Counted from the stretch's first letter, positions 36,509 to 48,872 are shown. The stretch is 64,000 nt of DNA from Sphingomonas sp. CFBP 13720 (GCF_014842075.1 NZ_JACYVA010000001.1:890278-954277); one strand, 5' to 3'. The notes: a model not told the origin generated them from the letters alone. Numbers and translations: made by a program.

Positions 36509-37681
36509 ATGCTCCGCGTCCTGACCCTGTCCACGCTGTTTCCAGACGGTACGCGACCCGATTTCGGCGGGTTCGTCGCGCGTCAGACGCGGGGGCTGGC
36601 CGCGCTGCCTGATACGCTGGTGCAGGTGGTGGCGCCGATCGGCCTGCCCCCCGCTCCGCTATCGCTGTTGTCGCGCTACCGCCGCTTTGCCGCCGTGCCG
36701 CGTTTCGAACACTGGCAAGGGTGCGACGTTCACCGCCCCCGCTTTCTCAACCTGCCCGCGACGCAGGGGCGATGGCACGCTTCGCTGCTAGCACGTCGCC
36801 TGCGGCCCCTGCTGGCCGAACTGCGGGTCGACTTTCCGTTCGACGTGATCGATGCCGAATTCTTCTTTCCCGACGGACCGGCCGCCATCGATCTCGGACG
36901 GCATTTCGGCGTGCCGGTGTCGATCAAGGCGCGCGGCGCGGATATCCACCATTGGGGGCACGCCCCCGCCACCGCCGCGCAGGTTCGCGCGGCGGGTGAC
37001 GCGGCGGACGGTGTACTGGCGGTATCGCAATCGATGGCCGACGATATCGCCGCCGCCGGCATCGCTCGCCCGGTCCGGGTCCATCGCACCGGCATCGACC
37101 GCGACCGGTTCGGCGCGATCGACCGCGCATCGGCGCGCGCCGCACTGGGTGTGAACGGGCCGCTGGTCGTGTCGCTTGGCACGCTGATCCCACGCAAGGG
37201 CCACCGGATCGTTCTCGATGCCGTCGCGGCATTGCCCGGCGTCGCTTTATGGATCGTGGGTTCCGGTCCCGATCGAGACGCACTGAATGCGCGCGTCACT
37301 GAACTGGGCATCGCCGATCGCGTCCGCCTGACCGGCGCGATGCCGCATCGCGAATTGCCGACGCTGCTCGCCGCCGCCGACGTGATGGCGCTCGCGTCAG
37401 CGTCCGAAGGTCTCGCCAATGCATGGGTCGAGGCGCTCGCCAGCGGCACGCCGGTCGTCACCACCGATGCCGGTGCCGCGCGGGAAGTGGTCGATCGCCG
37501 CGCCGCCGGCCGCATCGCCGCACGCGACCCCACCGCATTTGCGCAGGCGATCGCCACGATCCTATCGCGCCCTCCCGATCCGGCTGCGACCATGGCGGCA
37601 GCAGAACCGTTCAGCTGGGATCGCAACGCGCGCGAATTGCGGGCGCATCTCGCCGGGCTGGTCGCGGATTACAAAGGGTAG
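36509..37681 (+). CDS. Glycosyltransferase family 4 protein
   Basis: A 390-residue GT-B fold glycosyltransferase. The N-terminal donor motif is TLFPDGTRPDFGGFV. It has the ARGADIHHWGH and VSLGTLIPRKGH turns, and the GT4 catalytic E-x7-E region SEGLANAWVEALASG with TPVVTTDAGA. The start at 36509 (MLRVLTLSTLFPDG) is the family-like N-terminus, though no good ribosome-binding site is seen. It probably acts in polysaccharide or glycolipid assembly; the sugar is unknown. A decayed duplicate of its 3' end follows. Confidence 0.88.
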   Translation: MLRVLTLSTLFPDGTRPDFGGFVARQTRGLAALPDTLVQVVAPIGLPPAPLSLLSRYRRFAAVPRFEHWQGCDVHRPRFLNLPATQGRWHASLLARRLRPLLAELRVDFPFDVIDAEFFFPDGPAAIDLGRHFGVPVSIKARGADIHHWGHAPATAAQVRAAGDAADGVLAVSQSMADDIAAAGIARPVRVHRTGIDRDRFGAIDRASARAALGVNGPLVVSLGTLIPRKGHRIVLDAVAALPGVALWIVGSGPDRDALNARVTELGIADRVRLTGAMPHRELPTLLAAADVMALASASEGLANAWVEALASGTPVVTTDAGAAREVVDRRAAGRIAARDPTAFAQAIATILSRPPDPAATMAAAEPFSWDRNARELRAHLAGLVADYKG

Positions 37682-37713
37682 AAAGCGCCGACGATCCAGC
37701 GGCCTTCGTCCAC

Positions 37714-38081
37714 GGGGTGACGTTAGCGTCTACAGCCGAAGGCGTCGCCAATGCGTGGGTCGGAGCGTCGGCGAGAGCACCTCCGTCCCAACTCCTGATG
37801 CCGGTGGTGCGCCGAACGTGATCGATCGTGCCGATGCTGCCGCATTGCATGGCGGGAGCTGATCGATCGCCCGCCGAACGCCACATTGCCGCGCGCGATC
37901 CGCCCGCCTTGATGCAGGCGATCGTCACGATCCTGTCGGGTCCTCCCGAACCAGTAGCAACCGTGGCGGCGGTGGAACCGTTCAGCGGGGGTCGCTAGGC
38001 ACGTAAACTGCGCGCGCATCTCGCCAGTTTGGTCGCGGATTACAGCGGGTAGAAGGCGCCGACGATCCAGCGGCCTTCGTC
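37714..38081 (+). pseudogene. Decayed tandem duplicate of the glycosyltransferase 3' end
   Basis: This stretch aligns with 37382-37710: GCCGAAGGCGTCGCCAATGC against the matching intact segment, then matching blocks through GGTCGCGGATTACA and a copy of the downstream GCGCCGACGATCCAGCGGCC. It has several frame breaks, about 39 bp extra, and stops (for example TAG and TAA around 37997-38006). The repeated unit spans the end of the glycosyltransferase and the end of the convergent Mth938 gene, so a tandem duplication of about 330 bp occurred. The 28 bp after the intact glycosyltransferase are a stranded tail of Mth938. Confidence 0.85.
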
Positions 38082-38411
38082 GCGCAACACGCCCCACGCT
38101 CGTGCTGCGGCGCGGCTGTCCATCGCCTCGATCCCCAGCCCGCGTGCGTCGAGCGCCCGGACCAGCGCCCGCGCCGGCTGACGCAGCGATGCGCCCGTGC
38201 CCAGCAGCAGGAACTCCGGCCCCGGCTCGATATCCAGAATGTCGGTCAGTGCCGCCACGTCGAGCGTTTCGAACGCGGGCGGCGACCAGCCATCGGCACG
38301 CTTCGGCGTCAGCAGCAGCGCGGGGTAGATGCCGTCGTCGACCCGGAACCCGCTGGCGCTCAGACCCGATACGATCGGCCCGTCACCCTTGCGCGTCCGG
38401 TCGAGTTTCAT
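38040..38411 (-). CDS. Mth938-like domain protein (DUF498)
   Basis: A 123-residue protein of the Mth938/NDUFAF3-like family: SGFRVDDGIYPALLLTP, EPGPEFLLLGTGASLRQP, GLGIEAMDSRAAARAWGVL. Mitochondrial relatives assist complex I assembly; the bacterial role is unknown. It follows secF with a four-base overlap, a well-conserved arrangement in alphaproteobacteria. Its 3' end took part in the tandem duplication described above. Confidence 0.9.
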   Translation of the reverse strand: MKLDRTRKGDGPIVSGLSASGFRVDDGIYPALLLTPKRADGWSPPAFETLDVAALTDILDIEPGPEFLLLGTGASLRQPARALVRALDARGLGIEAMDSRAAARAWGVLRDEGRWIVGAFYPL

Positions 38412-39376
38412 CGTCCCTTGCCGGTGCGTGCGGCGGGCGGCAGGTCCTTGACGGTCCCCTCACCCACCGGCGCACCGGGCTTCAGTCCCAGCGTGATGAG
38501 CAGCGACGACGAAACATAGATCGACGAATAGGTGCCGACGATTACGCCCAGAATCATCGCCGCCGTGAAACCACGCAGCACATGTCCGCCGAACACGATC
38601 AGCGCGGTCAGCGCCAACAGGATCGTCAACGACGTCATGACGGTGCGAGGCAGCGTCTCGTTGACCGACAGATCGATCAGCTCGCGCATCTCCATCTTAC
38701 GGAATTTGCGCATGTTTTCGCGGATTCGATCATCGATCACCATCTTGTCGTTGATGGAATATCCGATGATGGTCAGCACCGCCGCCACGATCGTCAAATC
38801 AAACGCCATGCCGGTCAGCGCAAAAAATCCTAAAGTCATCAGCACGTCGTGAATGATCGCGACCGCTGTAGACACACCGAACTGCCATTCGTAGCGGAAC
38901 CACGAAAACACGGCAATTCCGACGATCGCCAAGACAACAGCAAGGATGCCGTTCGTCACCAGTTCGTCCGACACCTTGCCTGACACGGTAGAATAGTTGG
39001 AGAAAGTAGCGCCGGGAAACTCAGTCGCGAGCGACGTCTTCACCCGTTCGACAAGACGGTCGGTCGCACCGTCGTCGCTACTTTCGGGGGCGGGCAGCCG
39101 GATCGACACTAGTCTCGGATCACCGAATTGCTGGATCGCCGGTTCGCCGACGCCCAGCCGCTCGATAGTGGCCCTCACCCGGTCAATCTCCGGGGGCGAT
39201 GCGAATTTCTCTTCGATCGCGACTCCGCCCATGAAATCAACGCCGAAGTTCAGACCCCGTGCGGCGACCAACGCGACCGACAACAGGCTGAGCACGATCG
39301 TGATCGCGAACGCGACCTTGCGGACCGCGACGAACCGGATGTTGGTATTGTCCGGGACAAGTTTGATGAGACGCAT
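38408..39376 (-). CDS. secF: Protein translocase subunit SecF
   Basis: A 322-residue protein with six predicted TM helices, a periplasmic domain after TM1, and family motifs GLNFGVDFMGG near residue 42 and the TM4-5 region SINDKMVIDDRIREN. With SecD and YajC it uses the proton gradient to complete export through SecYEG. It starts 10 bp after secD. Confidence 0.97.
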   Translation of the reverse strand: MRLIKLVPDNTNIRFVAVRKVAFAITIVLSLLSVALVAARGLNFGVDFMGGVAIEEKFASPPEIDRVRATIERLGVGEPAIQQFGDPRLVSIRLPAPESSDDGATDRLVERVKTSLATEFPGATFSNYSTVSGKVSDELVTNGILAVVLAIVGIAVFSWFRYEWQFGVSTAVAIIHDVLMTLGFFALTGMAFDLTIVAAVLTIIGYSINDKMVIDDRIRENMRKFRKMEMRELIDLSVNETLPRTVMTSLTILLALTALIVFGGHVLRGFTAAMILGVIVGTYSSIYVSSSLLITLGLKPGAPVGEGTVKDLPPAARTGKGR

Positions 39377-39386
39377 GTCGATCGGC

Positions 39387-40976
39387 CTAGATATGAATGT
39401 CGGTCGGACGGTTGCGACGCATCCATCCGGCGACCAGCATGCGGGTGAAGGTAACGGCGGTGAAGACCGAGCTGGCGATGCCGATCAGCAGCACGACCGC
39501 GAAACCACGGATCGGCCCCGACCCGAGGATCAGCATGATCCCGCCCGCGATCGCATGCGTCACGTTCGCTTCGAAGATCGTCCGGCTCGCTTCCTTATAA
39601 CCCAATTCGAGCGATTGCAGCACGCTGCGCCCGCGTCGCCGTTCCTCGCGGATGCGTTCGTTGATGAGCACGTTGGCGTCGACCGCCGTACCGATCGTCA
39701 GCACGAAGCCGGCGATCCCGGGCAAGGTCAGCGTCGCGTTCAGCATCGCCATCACCGCGAGGATGACGAGGACGTTGATGATGACTGCCAGCGTCGAATA
39801 GATCCCGAACCGGCCATAGGTCATAATCATGAACAGGATCACCGCGACCGCCGCGATGATCGCCGCCGTCACGCCTGCCTTGATCGAATCGGCACCGAGT
39901 TCGGGGCTGACGGTGCTTTCCTGGACCACCGCCAGATCAACCGGCAATTTGCCAGACCGCAACGCAATCGCGAGCTGGTTCGCGCTGTCCACGGTGAAGC
40001 CGCCGTTGATGACGCCAGAACCGCCAAGAATTGCCGTCTGAATATTGGGTGCGGAAATAACCTGGTTGTCGACGATGATCGCGAACGGCTTGCCGATATT
40101 TTCCTGGGTCACGCGCGCAAAGCGTCGTCCGCCCTCGGAATTAAAACTGAACGACACCGCTGGTGCCTGATTCTCGTCATAGCTCTGACGCGCGTCGGTC
40201 AACTGATCGCCGGAAATGATGGTCGCGCGCTTCACCGCGATCGGTCCCTGCCCCGGATAGGGAAGGATCTGGCTTCCCGCCGGGGCACGCCCCTGCGCTA
40301 CCGCAGCCGGATCGGCGGTGGTGTCGACCAGTTTGAATTCGAGCTTCGCGGTACGGCCGAGCAGGTTCTTCAGCGCCTTCGGATCGGAAAGACCGGGCAC
40401 CTGCACGACGATGCGGTTGCTGCCCTGACGGATGATCGTCGGTTCGCGCGTGCCGAGTTCGTCGATGCGGCGGCGGACGACCTCGGTCGCGTCGTTCATC
40501 GCGTTCTCGACGGCGAGGTTCAGCCCGGCGCTGGTCGGCGTCAGGACGAAGCGCGTGGTATCCCGCACCTCGACGTCCCATTCGCGTTGCCCGGTCATGC
40601 CGGCGCCACCGCCGGTAAGACCCAACAGCTTTTCACGTGCGGCATCGACCTGCGTCGCGTCGCGCACCATGAAGCTGATCTGTTGTCCGCGCGTCGAGAT
40701 ATCGCCGATCGCCACGCGTGGCGTCCGACGCATTTCGGTAGCGATCATCTCGCGCATCGCTTCGATCCGGGTCGCGGCGACGTCTTCGGTCTTCGCTTCT
40801 AGCAGGATATAACTGCCACCGGCCAGATCGAGACCCAGATTGATCGCGGGCGTCGGCAGCCATGCCGGCAGCTTCGCCCGGGTGGCTTCGGGCATCATGC
40901 TGGGAATGGCGAACAACGCCATCAGGGCGACGAAGCCCCAGATCGCGATCTGCTTCCAGCGCGGAAAGTCCAGCAT
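39387..40976 (-). CDS. secD: Protein translocase subunit SecD
   Basis: A 529-residue protein with TM1 at about 7-25, the family motif LGLDLAGGSYILLE, a large periplasmic P1 region (residues 60-350), and five further TM helices with GTAVDANVLINERIREERRRG. The start overlaps the yajC stop (TGATG). Length is normal for alphaproteobacteria. It partners SecF in the export motor. Confidence 0.97.
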   Translation of the reverse strand: MLDFPRWKQIAIWGFVALMALFAIPSMMPEATRAKLPAWLPTPAINLGLDLAGGSYILLEAKTEDVAATRIEAMREMIATEMRRTPRVAIGDISTRGQQISFMVRDATQVDAAREKLLGLTGGGAGMTGQREWDVEVRDTTRFVLTPTSAGLNLAVENAMNDATEVVRRRIDELGTREPTIIRQGSNRIVVQVPGLSDPKALKNLLGRTAKLEFKLVDTTADPAAVAQGRAPAGSQILPYPGQGPIAVKRATIISGDQLTDARQSYDENQAPAVSFSFNSEGGRRFARVTQENIGKPFAIIVDNQVISAPNIQTAILGGSGVINGGFTVDSANQLAIALRSGKLPVDLAVVQESTVSPELGADSIKAGVTAAIIAAVAVILFMIMTYGRFGIYSTLAVIINVLVILAVMAMLNATLTLPGIAGFVLTIGTAVDANVLINERIREERRRGRSVLQSLELGYKEASRTIFEANVTHAIAGGIMLILGSGPIRGFAVVLLIGIASSVFTAVTFTRMLVAGWMRRNRPTDIHI

Positions 40977-41320
40977 CAGTCGTTCGCGGGCTTGGTGCCG
41001 GTGGGCGACGTCACTTCGGCGATCGTCGCCTTGACCACGCGCACGCGGGTGTTGGCGGCGATCTCGACCTCGACGAACGCGTCCTCGACCTTGGTCACGC
41101 GACCGATGATCCCGCCAGCGGTAACGACGCTGTCACCGCGCTTCACCGCAGCGATCGTGGCCTGCAACGTCTTCATCCGCTTCGATTGCGGACGGATCAG
41201 CAGGAAATAGAACGCCACGAAGATCAGCAGCAGCGGTGCGACGCCGATGATGGTTCCCGTGATACCGCCCGATCCGGCGGCGGTGGTGGCGGATTGGGCA
41301 AAGGCAGAGGATACGAGCAT
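40976..41320 (-). CDS. yajC: Preprotein translocase subunit YajC
   Basis: A 114-residue single-span membrane protein with the motif LIFVAFYFLLIRPQSKRMK and the cytoplasmic beta domain ATIAAVKRGDSVVTAGGIIG. It is the first gene of yajC-secD-secF-Mth938. The N-terminus has an extra alanine/serine-rich signal-like segment before the TM helix. Confidence 0.95.
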   Translation of the reverse strand: MLVSSAFAQSATTAAGSGGITGTIIGVAPLLLIFVAFYFLLIRPQSKRMKTLQATIAAVKRGDSVVTAGGIIGRVTKVEDAFVEVEIAANTRVRVVKATIAEVTSPTGTKPAND

Positions 41321-41492
41321 CGCGAGCCTGAAATTCCGGTATGAAAGCGGGCGCGCGGAACCGGCACCCTGTCAGGTGCGGGCAGCTATCACCTGCCCGC
41401 GCCCGGCGCAACCATATGCCCCGTCGACGACGCCGGATCGGTTCGTGCTTGCATGCCGCGCCAACCGGGCCTAAAGGCACGCGCTCTCTGAT

Positions 41493-41569
41493 CGGGGCGT
41501 AGCGCAGCCTGGTAGCGCATCACACTGGGGGTGTGGGGGTCGCAGGTTCGAATCCTGTCGCCCCGACCA
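41493..41569 (+). tRNA. tRNA-Pro (anticodon GGG)
   Basis: A 77-nt gene with acceptor CGGGGCG/CGCCCCG, D-arm TAGCGCAGCCTGGTAGCGCA, anticodon stem TCACA/TGTGG with loop CTGGGGG (anticodon GGG), T-arm GCAGGTTCGAATCCTGT and an encoded CCA. One G-T pair occurs at the top of the anticodon stem. Confidence 0.95.
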
Positions 41570-41648
41570 GAGAATTTTCCCCAACCAATGGCCGAATCGA
41601 TCGCTGCGCCTGCCGCGGGTCGGATCGGGCCGGTACGGGGTCGCCGGT

Positions 41649-44013
<2,365 letters not shown>

Positions 44014-44055
44014 AACTCGTCGCAAAGCTGCCGTCCGCGCGATGGCGACATGGGA

Positions 44056-44652
44056 TTACAGCGAAAGACACGCCTGTCGCACCGGGGCGAAGCTCCGGCG
44101 ATGCATTGGCGTCGGCCCTAGCGTCCGCAGCGCCTCCAGGTGCACCTTCGCGCCATATCCCTTGTTCGATGCCCAGCCATAGCCGGGGTGCAGTGCGTCG
44201 GCCTCGATCATCATCGCGTCGCGTGTCTGTTTCGCCACGATCGACGCCGCCGCGATCGACAGCGATGCCGCGTCGCCGCCGACGATCGCGACGCTGGGAT
44301 GGGTCCAGTCGGGACAGCGATTGCCGTCGACCAGCACCATGCCGCACGCCACGCCCAGCGCATCGACCGCGCGGTGCATCGCCAGCATCGTCGCCCACAG
44401 GATGTTGAGCCGGTCGATCTCCTCGACCGTCGCGATGCCGACGCCGACCGTCGCGCATTCGATCAGCCGCGCGTGGAGCACCGCGCGTCTGGCCGCGCTC
44501 AACTGTTTCGAATCGTTCAGCCCGTCGGGAATGCAATCGCGGTCGAGCACGACGGCGGCGGCGACCACCGGCCCCGCCAGCGGCCCGCGACCGGCCTCGT
44601 CCACCCCCGCCACCGGCCCGACATGGCGTGCCTCGTGCGCGTAATCAGGCAT
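44056..44652 (-). CDS. rnhB: Ribonuclease HII
   Basis: A 198-residue enzyme with the catalytic motif GVDEAGRGPLAGPVVAAAV (Asp18, Glu19), LNDSKQLSAARR, and the later Asp residues in VLVDGNRCPDW and IVAKQTRDAMM. It cleaves RNA in RNA-DNA hybrids, including single ribonucleotides. The start at 44652 overlaps the thiD-VOC stop by 8 bp. Confidence 0.95.
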   Translation of the reverse strand: MPDYAHEARHVGPVAGVDEAGRGPLAGPVVAAAVVLDRDCIPDGLNDSKQLSAARRAVLHARLIECATVGVGIATVEEIDRLNILWATMLAMHRAVDALGVACGMVLVDGNRCPDWTHPSVAIVGGDAASLSIAAASIVAKQTRDAMMIEADALHPGYGWASNKGYGAKVHLEALRTLGPTPMHRRSFAPVRQACLSL

Positions 44653-45799
44653 CGGCGATGCGCCATGGCGGAAACCGCCGCATCTCGCCCGCCTGATACA
44701 GACAGACCTCGTTCCCCGCCGGGTCAAGCAGCCGTGCCTCGCGCCAACCCCATGCCCGGTCGACCGGTTCCTGCGCGAACGCCACCCCCTGCCCCTTCAG
44801 ATACGGGACGACGATATCGAGGTCGCCGACCTCGAAATACACCGCCGGACGCTGACGATCGCCGGTCATCTCGATCGAGAAGGTCGCGCCGCCCTCGCTC
44901 TCGAACCGGGCATAGCGGCGGCTGGACCGCACGATCTGTTTCAGTCCGAGCAGGCGATAAAAATGCTCGCTTGCGGCGATGTCGGTCGCGGGCACCGTCA
45001 CCTGGTTCAGCATCGGCGACCAGCGCGACTGGTTCAGGTCCAGCCGCACACCTTGTTGCGCCATCGGTCCGGCGCCGCGACCCAGTTCGCCCGCCCCCGC
45101 CATCGCGATGCGGACGAAGGTGCGGGCGCGCGCGCAGGCTTCGCCCAGCGTCCATTCCTTGGCCAGTTCGCACGCGATCGCGGTCGACAGCGTACAACCG
45201 GTGCCGTGCGTCGCCATGCCGTCGATGCGCGGATCGGACCATTCGACCATCGGCGGCAGGCCCGCGTCACGCTGGTGCAGCCGGTCGATCACCACCTCAC
45301 CCTCACCATGCCCGCCCTTTTCGAGCACCGCGCCACCATGTTTCAGCATCGCCTCGACGCCGCCCAGCGCTTCCGTTTCGGGCAGGTTGGGGGTGGTGAC
45401 GGTCGCCACCGCCATCAGCCGGTCGAACGCGGCGACGGTCGCATCGTCCGCCAGCCGCGATCCGCTGGTCGAAATCATGACCGGATCGAACACGACCGGA
45501 ACGCCGGGCAGGTCACGCAACCGGTCGGCCAGCGCCATCGCGGTGCGCGGCGATCCGATCATCCCGATCTTGATCGCATCGACGCCGATATCGCGCACGA
45601 CCGCATCGATCTGCGCCAGCACCATGTCGACCGGCACGGGGTGGACCGCATCCACGCCCAGCGTGTTCTGTGCGGTGATCGCGGTGATCGCGGTCATCGC
45701 GTGACAGCCGAGCATCGTCGCGGTCTTGATATCCGCCTGGATACCGGCCCCGCCACCTGAATCGGAACCGGCGACGATAAGGATGCGGGGTATGGTCAT
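44645..45799 (-). CDS. thiD: HMP/HMP-P kinase ThiD fused to a VOC (glyoxalase-fold) domain
   Basis: A single 384-residue frame. Residues 1-255 are a complete ThiD: the opening [40 protein letters not shown], and the anion hole [10 protein letters not shown] with Cys202. The domain phosphorylates hydroxymethylpyrimidine in thiamine synthesis. Residues about 263-375 are a VOC domain ([42 protein letters not shown]) whose metal ligand positions are partly kept. ThiD normally ends near residue 265, so the extra domain is unusual. No frameshift marks the joint. Confidence 0.88.
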   Translation of the reverse strand: MTIPRILIVAGSDSGGGAGIQADIKTATMLGCHAMTAITAITAQNTLGVDAVHPVPVDMVLAQIDAVVRDIGVDAIKIGMIGSPRTAMALADRLRDLPGVPVVFDPVMISTSGSRLADDATVAAFDRLMAVATVTTPNLPETEALGGVEAMLKHGGAVLEKGGHGEGEVVIDRLHQRDAGLPPMVEWSDPRIDGMATHGTGCTLSTAIACELAKEWTLGEACARARTFVRIAMAGAGELGRGAGPMAQQGVRLDLNQSRWSPMLNQVTVPATDIAASEHFYRLLGLKQIVRSSRRYARFESEGGATFSIEMTGDRQRPAVYFEVGDLDIVVPYLKGQGVAFAQEPVDRAWGWREARLLDPAGNEVCLYQAGEMRRFPPWRIADA

Positions 45800-45843
45800 G
45801 CGGGCGACCTAGCAGGGAGTAGATGGCGGTGCCAGTTCCGCCC

Positions 45844-46017
45844 TTACCGGCGGGTCGGACGGTCGACCAGTTCACCGCGACAGGTCGGGCAGACCTCGTC
45901 CAGTTCGTCCGCGCAGTCGGCGCAGAACGTATCCTCGCGCGAACAGATGAACGCGCCGTGCGCGGCGGCGGGCAGGTCGGCGGCGCAACGCTCGCACGCG
46001 GGCTTCATCGCCAGCAT
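45844..46017 (-). CDS. DUF1272 small zinc-ribbon protein
   Basis: A 57-residue protein with Cys pairs at 8/11, 32/35 and 43/46 plus Cys25 (KPACERCAADLP, TFCADCADELDEVCPTCRGE), the DUF1272 pattern, probably binding zinc. It overlaps the glmM stop (TGATG), with a second ATG three codons later. Function unknown. Confidence 0.85.
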   Translation of the reverse strand: MLAMKPACERCAADLPAAAHGAFICSREDTFCADCADELDEVCPTCRGELVDRPTRR

Positions 46018-47357
46018 CAGCCCGCCGCCTGCCGCACGGCGTCGCAGATCCGGTCGACCACCGCCTCGACCTGTCCCCGGTCGTCGCCCTCGGCCATTAC
46101 CCGGATCACCGGTTCGGTGCCCGACGGCCGGATGACCAGCCGTCCGCGTCCGGCCAGTTCGGCCTCCGCCGCCGCGATCACGTCCTGCACGCGCAGATCG
46201 TCCAGCGGCTTTCCACCGGCGAAGCGCACGTTTTTCAGCAACTGCGGCAACGGATCGAACCGGTGCAGCACTTCGCTGGCCGGCGCGCCCGCCCGCTTCA
46301 CCTCGGCCAGCACCTGCAACGCCGCGACCAGACCGTCGCCGGTCGTCGCATAGTCGGACAGGATGATGTGCCCCGACTGTTCGCCGCCGACATTGTAGCC
46401 GGACGACCGCATCTTTTCGAGTACGTGCCGGTCGCCCACCGCCGTGCGGACCAGCCCCAGCCCCTGCGCCGACAGATGCCGTTCGAGGCCGAGGTTCGAC
46501 ATGACCGTCGCGACCAGCCCGCCGCCCTTCAGCCGCCCGGCGCGCGCCCAACTGGCGGCGATCACCGCCATCAACTGGTCGCCGTCGATGACCTTGCCCG
46601 TTTCGTCCACCACGATCAGCCGGTCGGCGTCGCCGTCCAGCGCGATGCCGATATGCGCGCCCGATGCCACCACGGTTTCGGAAAGGGTCTGCGGCGCGGT
46701 CGATCCGACGCGGTCGTTGATATTCTTGCCGTCGGGGCTGACGCCGATCGCGATCACCTCCGCGCCCAGTTCCCACAGCGCGGACGGCGCGACGTTATAG
46801 GCCGCGCCGTTTGCGCAATCGATCACCAGCTTCATCCCGTCGAGGCGCAATTCTTCGGGAAAGGTCGACTTGGCGAAGTGGATGTAGCGCCCGCGCGCAT
46901 CCTCGATCCGCTTGGCCCGGCCGATATCGGCGGGGGACGACAGTTCGATCTCCTGCTCGATCAGCGCCTCGATCGCCAGTTCGGCGGCGTCGGACAGTTT
47001 GAACCCGTCGGGCCCGAACAGCTTGATGCCGTTGTCGTAATAGGGATTGTGGCTGGCGGAGATCATCACGCCCATGTCGGCGCGCATCGACTGCGTCAGC
47101 ATCGCCACCGCCGGCGTCGGCATCGGTCCCACCAGCACGACGTCCATGCCGACCGAGGTGAAGCCCGCGACCAGCGCGTTCTCAAGCATGTAGCCCGACA
47201 GCCGCGTATCCTTGCCGATCACCACCCGGTGGCGATGGTCGCCGCGCCGGAAGTGCGCGCCCGCCGCCATGCCGATCCGCATCGCCATCGCCGCGGTCAT
47301 CGGGCTGGTGTTGGTCAGCCCGCGAATGCCGTCCGTACCGAAATATTTTCTTGCCAT
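46017..47357 (-). CDS. glmM: Phosphoglucosamine mutase
   Basis: A 446-residue enzyme with the N-terminal [12 protein letters not shown], the phospho-serine loop [13 protein letters not shown] (Ser102), the metal loop [14 protein letters not shown], and [15 protein letters not shown] near the end. It converts glucosamine-6-phosphate to glucosamine-1-phosphate for peptidoglycan and lipopolysaccharide precursors. Followed by DUF1272 in an overlap. Confidence 0.97.
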   Translation of the reverse strand: MARKYFGTDGIRGLTNTSPMTAAMAMRIGMAAGAHFRRGDHRHRVVIGKDTRLSGYMLENALVAGFTSVGMDVVLVGPMPTPAVAMLTQSMRADMGVMISASHNPYYDNGIKLFGPDGFKLSDAAELAIEALIEQEIELSSPADIGRAKRIEDARGRYIHFAKSTFPEELRLDGMKLVIDCANGAAYNVAPSALWELGAEVIAIGVSPDGKNINDRVGSTAPQTLSETVVASGAHIGIALDGDADRLIVVDETGKVIDGDQLMAVIAASWARAGRLKGGGLVATVMSNLGLERHLSAQGLGLVRTAVGDRHVLEKMRSSGYNVGGEQSGHIILSDYATTGDGLVAALQVLAEVKRAGAPASEVLHRFDPLPQLLKNVRFAGGKPLDDLRVQDVIAAAEAELAGRGRLVIRPSGTEPVIRVMAEGDDRGQVEAVVDRICDAVRQAAG

Positions 47358-47428
47358 CGTGACCGCTGCCTTCAGGGTAAGTCTTTGCGTGGCGACGCTG
47401 ATACCGCCACTTTGTTAAAAGGGCGAGC

Positions 47429-48694
47429 ATGTCGCAGGCGACACGGATTTTGATCGGGCTGGGCGCGGGGCTGGCGCTGGGAATCGCGTTGGCGGCGCAG
47501 GCACCGGACGCGGCGGTTTCGGGGATCGCCGTCGCCGAACCGGTCGGCACCGCATGGCTCAACGGGCTGCGGATGACGATCGTGCCGCTGGTCGTGGCGC
47601 TGCTGGTCACCGGCGTGGCGCAGACGGCGGAGGCGGCCCGCGCCGGGCGCATCGCCACACGGTCGCTGTTGCTGTTCATCGTCATCCTGTGGACGTCGTC
47701 GGCGATTGGCGCGCTGGTCACGCTGTCGCTGCTCGACCTGTTCCCGCTCGGCGACACCGCCGCACAGGCGCTGCGCGCCACGTTCGGCACCGCCGCGCCG
47801 GTCGACAAGGTGCCGCCGTTCACCGACTTCCTCGTCGCGATCGTCCCGACCAACCCGGTATCGGCGGCGGCCAACGACCAGTTCCTGCCGCTGATCCTGT
47901 TCACGCTGGTCTTTGCCTTCGCCCTCACCCGCCTGCCCGCCGATCCGCGATCCTTCCTCGTCCGCCTGTTCCAGGCGATCGCGGACACGATGCTGATCGT
48001 CATCGGATGGGTATTGTGGCTGGGGCCGATCGGCGTGTTCGCGCTGGGCTATGTCGTCGGCGCGCGCGCGGGCACGGCGGCGCTGGGCGCGCTGATCCAT
48101 TACGTGCTGGTGCTGATGGCGGTCGGGCTGGTGATCTGGCTGCTCGCCTATCCACTGGCACGCTTCGGCGGGCGCGTGCCGATCGGGCGGTTCCTGAAGG
48201 CCACCGCCCCGGCACAGGCGGTCGCGATCTCGACCCAGTCGTCGCTGGCGTCGCTGCCCGCGATGCTGAAGGGGTCGGCCGATCTGGGCGTGCCGGTCGC
48301 CACGTCGGGCGTCGCGCTGCCGATGGCGGTGGCGCTGTTCCGCGCGACCGGCCCAGCGATGAACATCGGCGTGGCGCTGTATGTCGCGCATGTCTTCGGC
48401 ATGCAGCTTGGCGCGGGGCAGATCGCGGCGGGGATCGCGGCGGGCGCGATCACCACCATGGGCGCGGCCAGCCTGCCCGGCCAGATCAGTTTCGTATCCT
48501 CGATCGCGCCGATCGCGGTGGCGATGGGCGTGCCGATCGAACCGCTGGCGCTGCTGGTCGCGGTCGAGACGCTGCCCGACATCGTCCGTACGCTGGGCAA
48601 CGTCACGATGAACGTCGCGGTGACCGCGACCGTCGGCGAACGGGTCGGCGGGGATGCGATGGGCGAGGCGGACGCTATTCTGGCGGAGCAGTGA
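47429..48694 (+). CDS. Dicarboxylate/amino acid:cation symporter (DAACS)
   Basis: A 421-residue membrane protein with about eight TM helices and two re-entrant loops. The SSLASLPAM segment and NIGVALYVAHVFG correspond to the Ser-rich and NMDG-like substrate regions of the GltP/DctA family. It imports dicarboxylates or acidic amino acids with protons or sodium. The NMDG motif is altered (GPAMNIGVA), so substrate preference is uncertain. It is divergent from glmM with 71 bp between starts. Confidence 0.88.
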   Translation: MSQATRILIGLGAGLALGIALAAQAPDAAVSGIAVAEPVGTAWLNGLRMTIVPLVVALLVTGVAQTAEAARAGRIATRSLLLFIVILWTSSAIGALVTLSLLDLFPLGDTAAQALRATFGTAAPVDKVPPFTDFLVAIVPTNPVSAAANDQFLPLILFTLVFAFALTRLPADPRSFLVRLFQAIADTMLIVIGWVLWLGPIGVFALGYVVGARAGTAALGALIHYVLVLMAVGLVIWLLAYPLARFGGRVPIGRFLKATAPAQAVAISTQSSLASLPAMLKGSADLGVPVATSGVALPMAVALFRATGPAMNIGVALYVAHVFGMQLGAGQIAAGIAAGAITTMGAASLPGQISFVSSIAPIAVAMGVPIEPLALLVAVETLPDIVRTLGNVTMNVAVTATVGERVGGDAMGEADAILAEQ

Positions 48695-48774
48695 TCTTCG
48701 CCGCCGGCGCAGACGGTGACGGTTCAAGCGATGACCCTTCATCGTGAGTGCTGTTGCGCTCGCCGGGAAGGTGC

Positions 48775-48843
48775 ATCGAAGGACAGCTACCGGTGCTTCG
48801 ATACGCGCCTTCGACTTCGCTCAGTCGCTACTCTGCACGAACG
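48775..48843. repeat. REP-like palindromic repeat
   Basis: ATCGAAG (48775-48781) pairs with CTTCGAT (48796-48802), then a shared tail CTTCGCTCAGTCGCT follows at about 48816-48830. The same core and tail recur near 62890-63010. This fits a dispersed intergenic repeat family. Confidence 0.7.
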
Positions 48844-48872
48844 GGTGTACTCAAATTCATCAAGCCCCACGC

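Noticed and set aside
44645..45799. ThiD-VOC as an artefact of a frameshift joining two genes
   Set aside because: Both domains are in one frame with a short natural linker and no sign of a lost stop or start; only comparison with relatives could overturn this.
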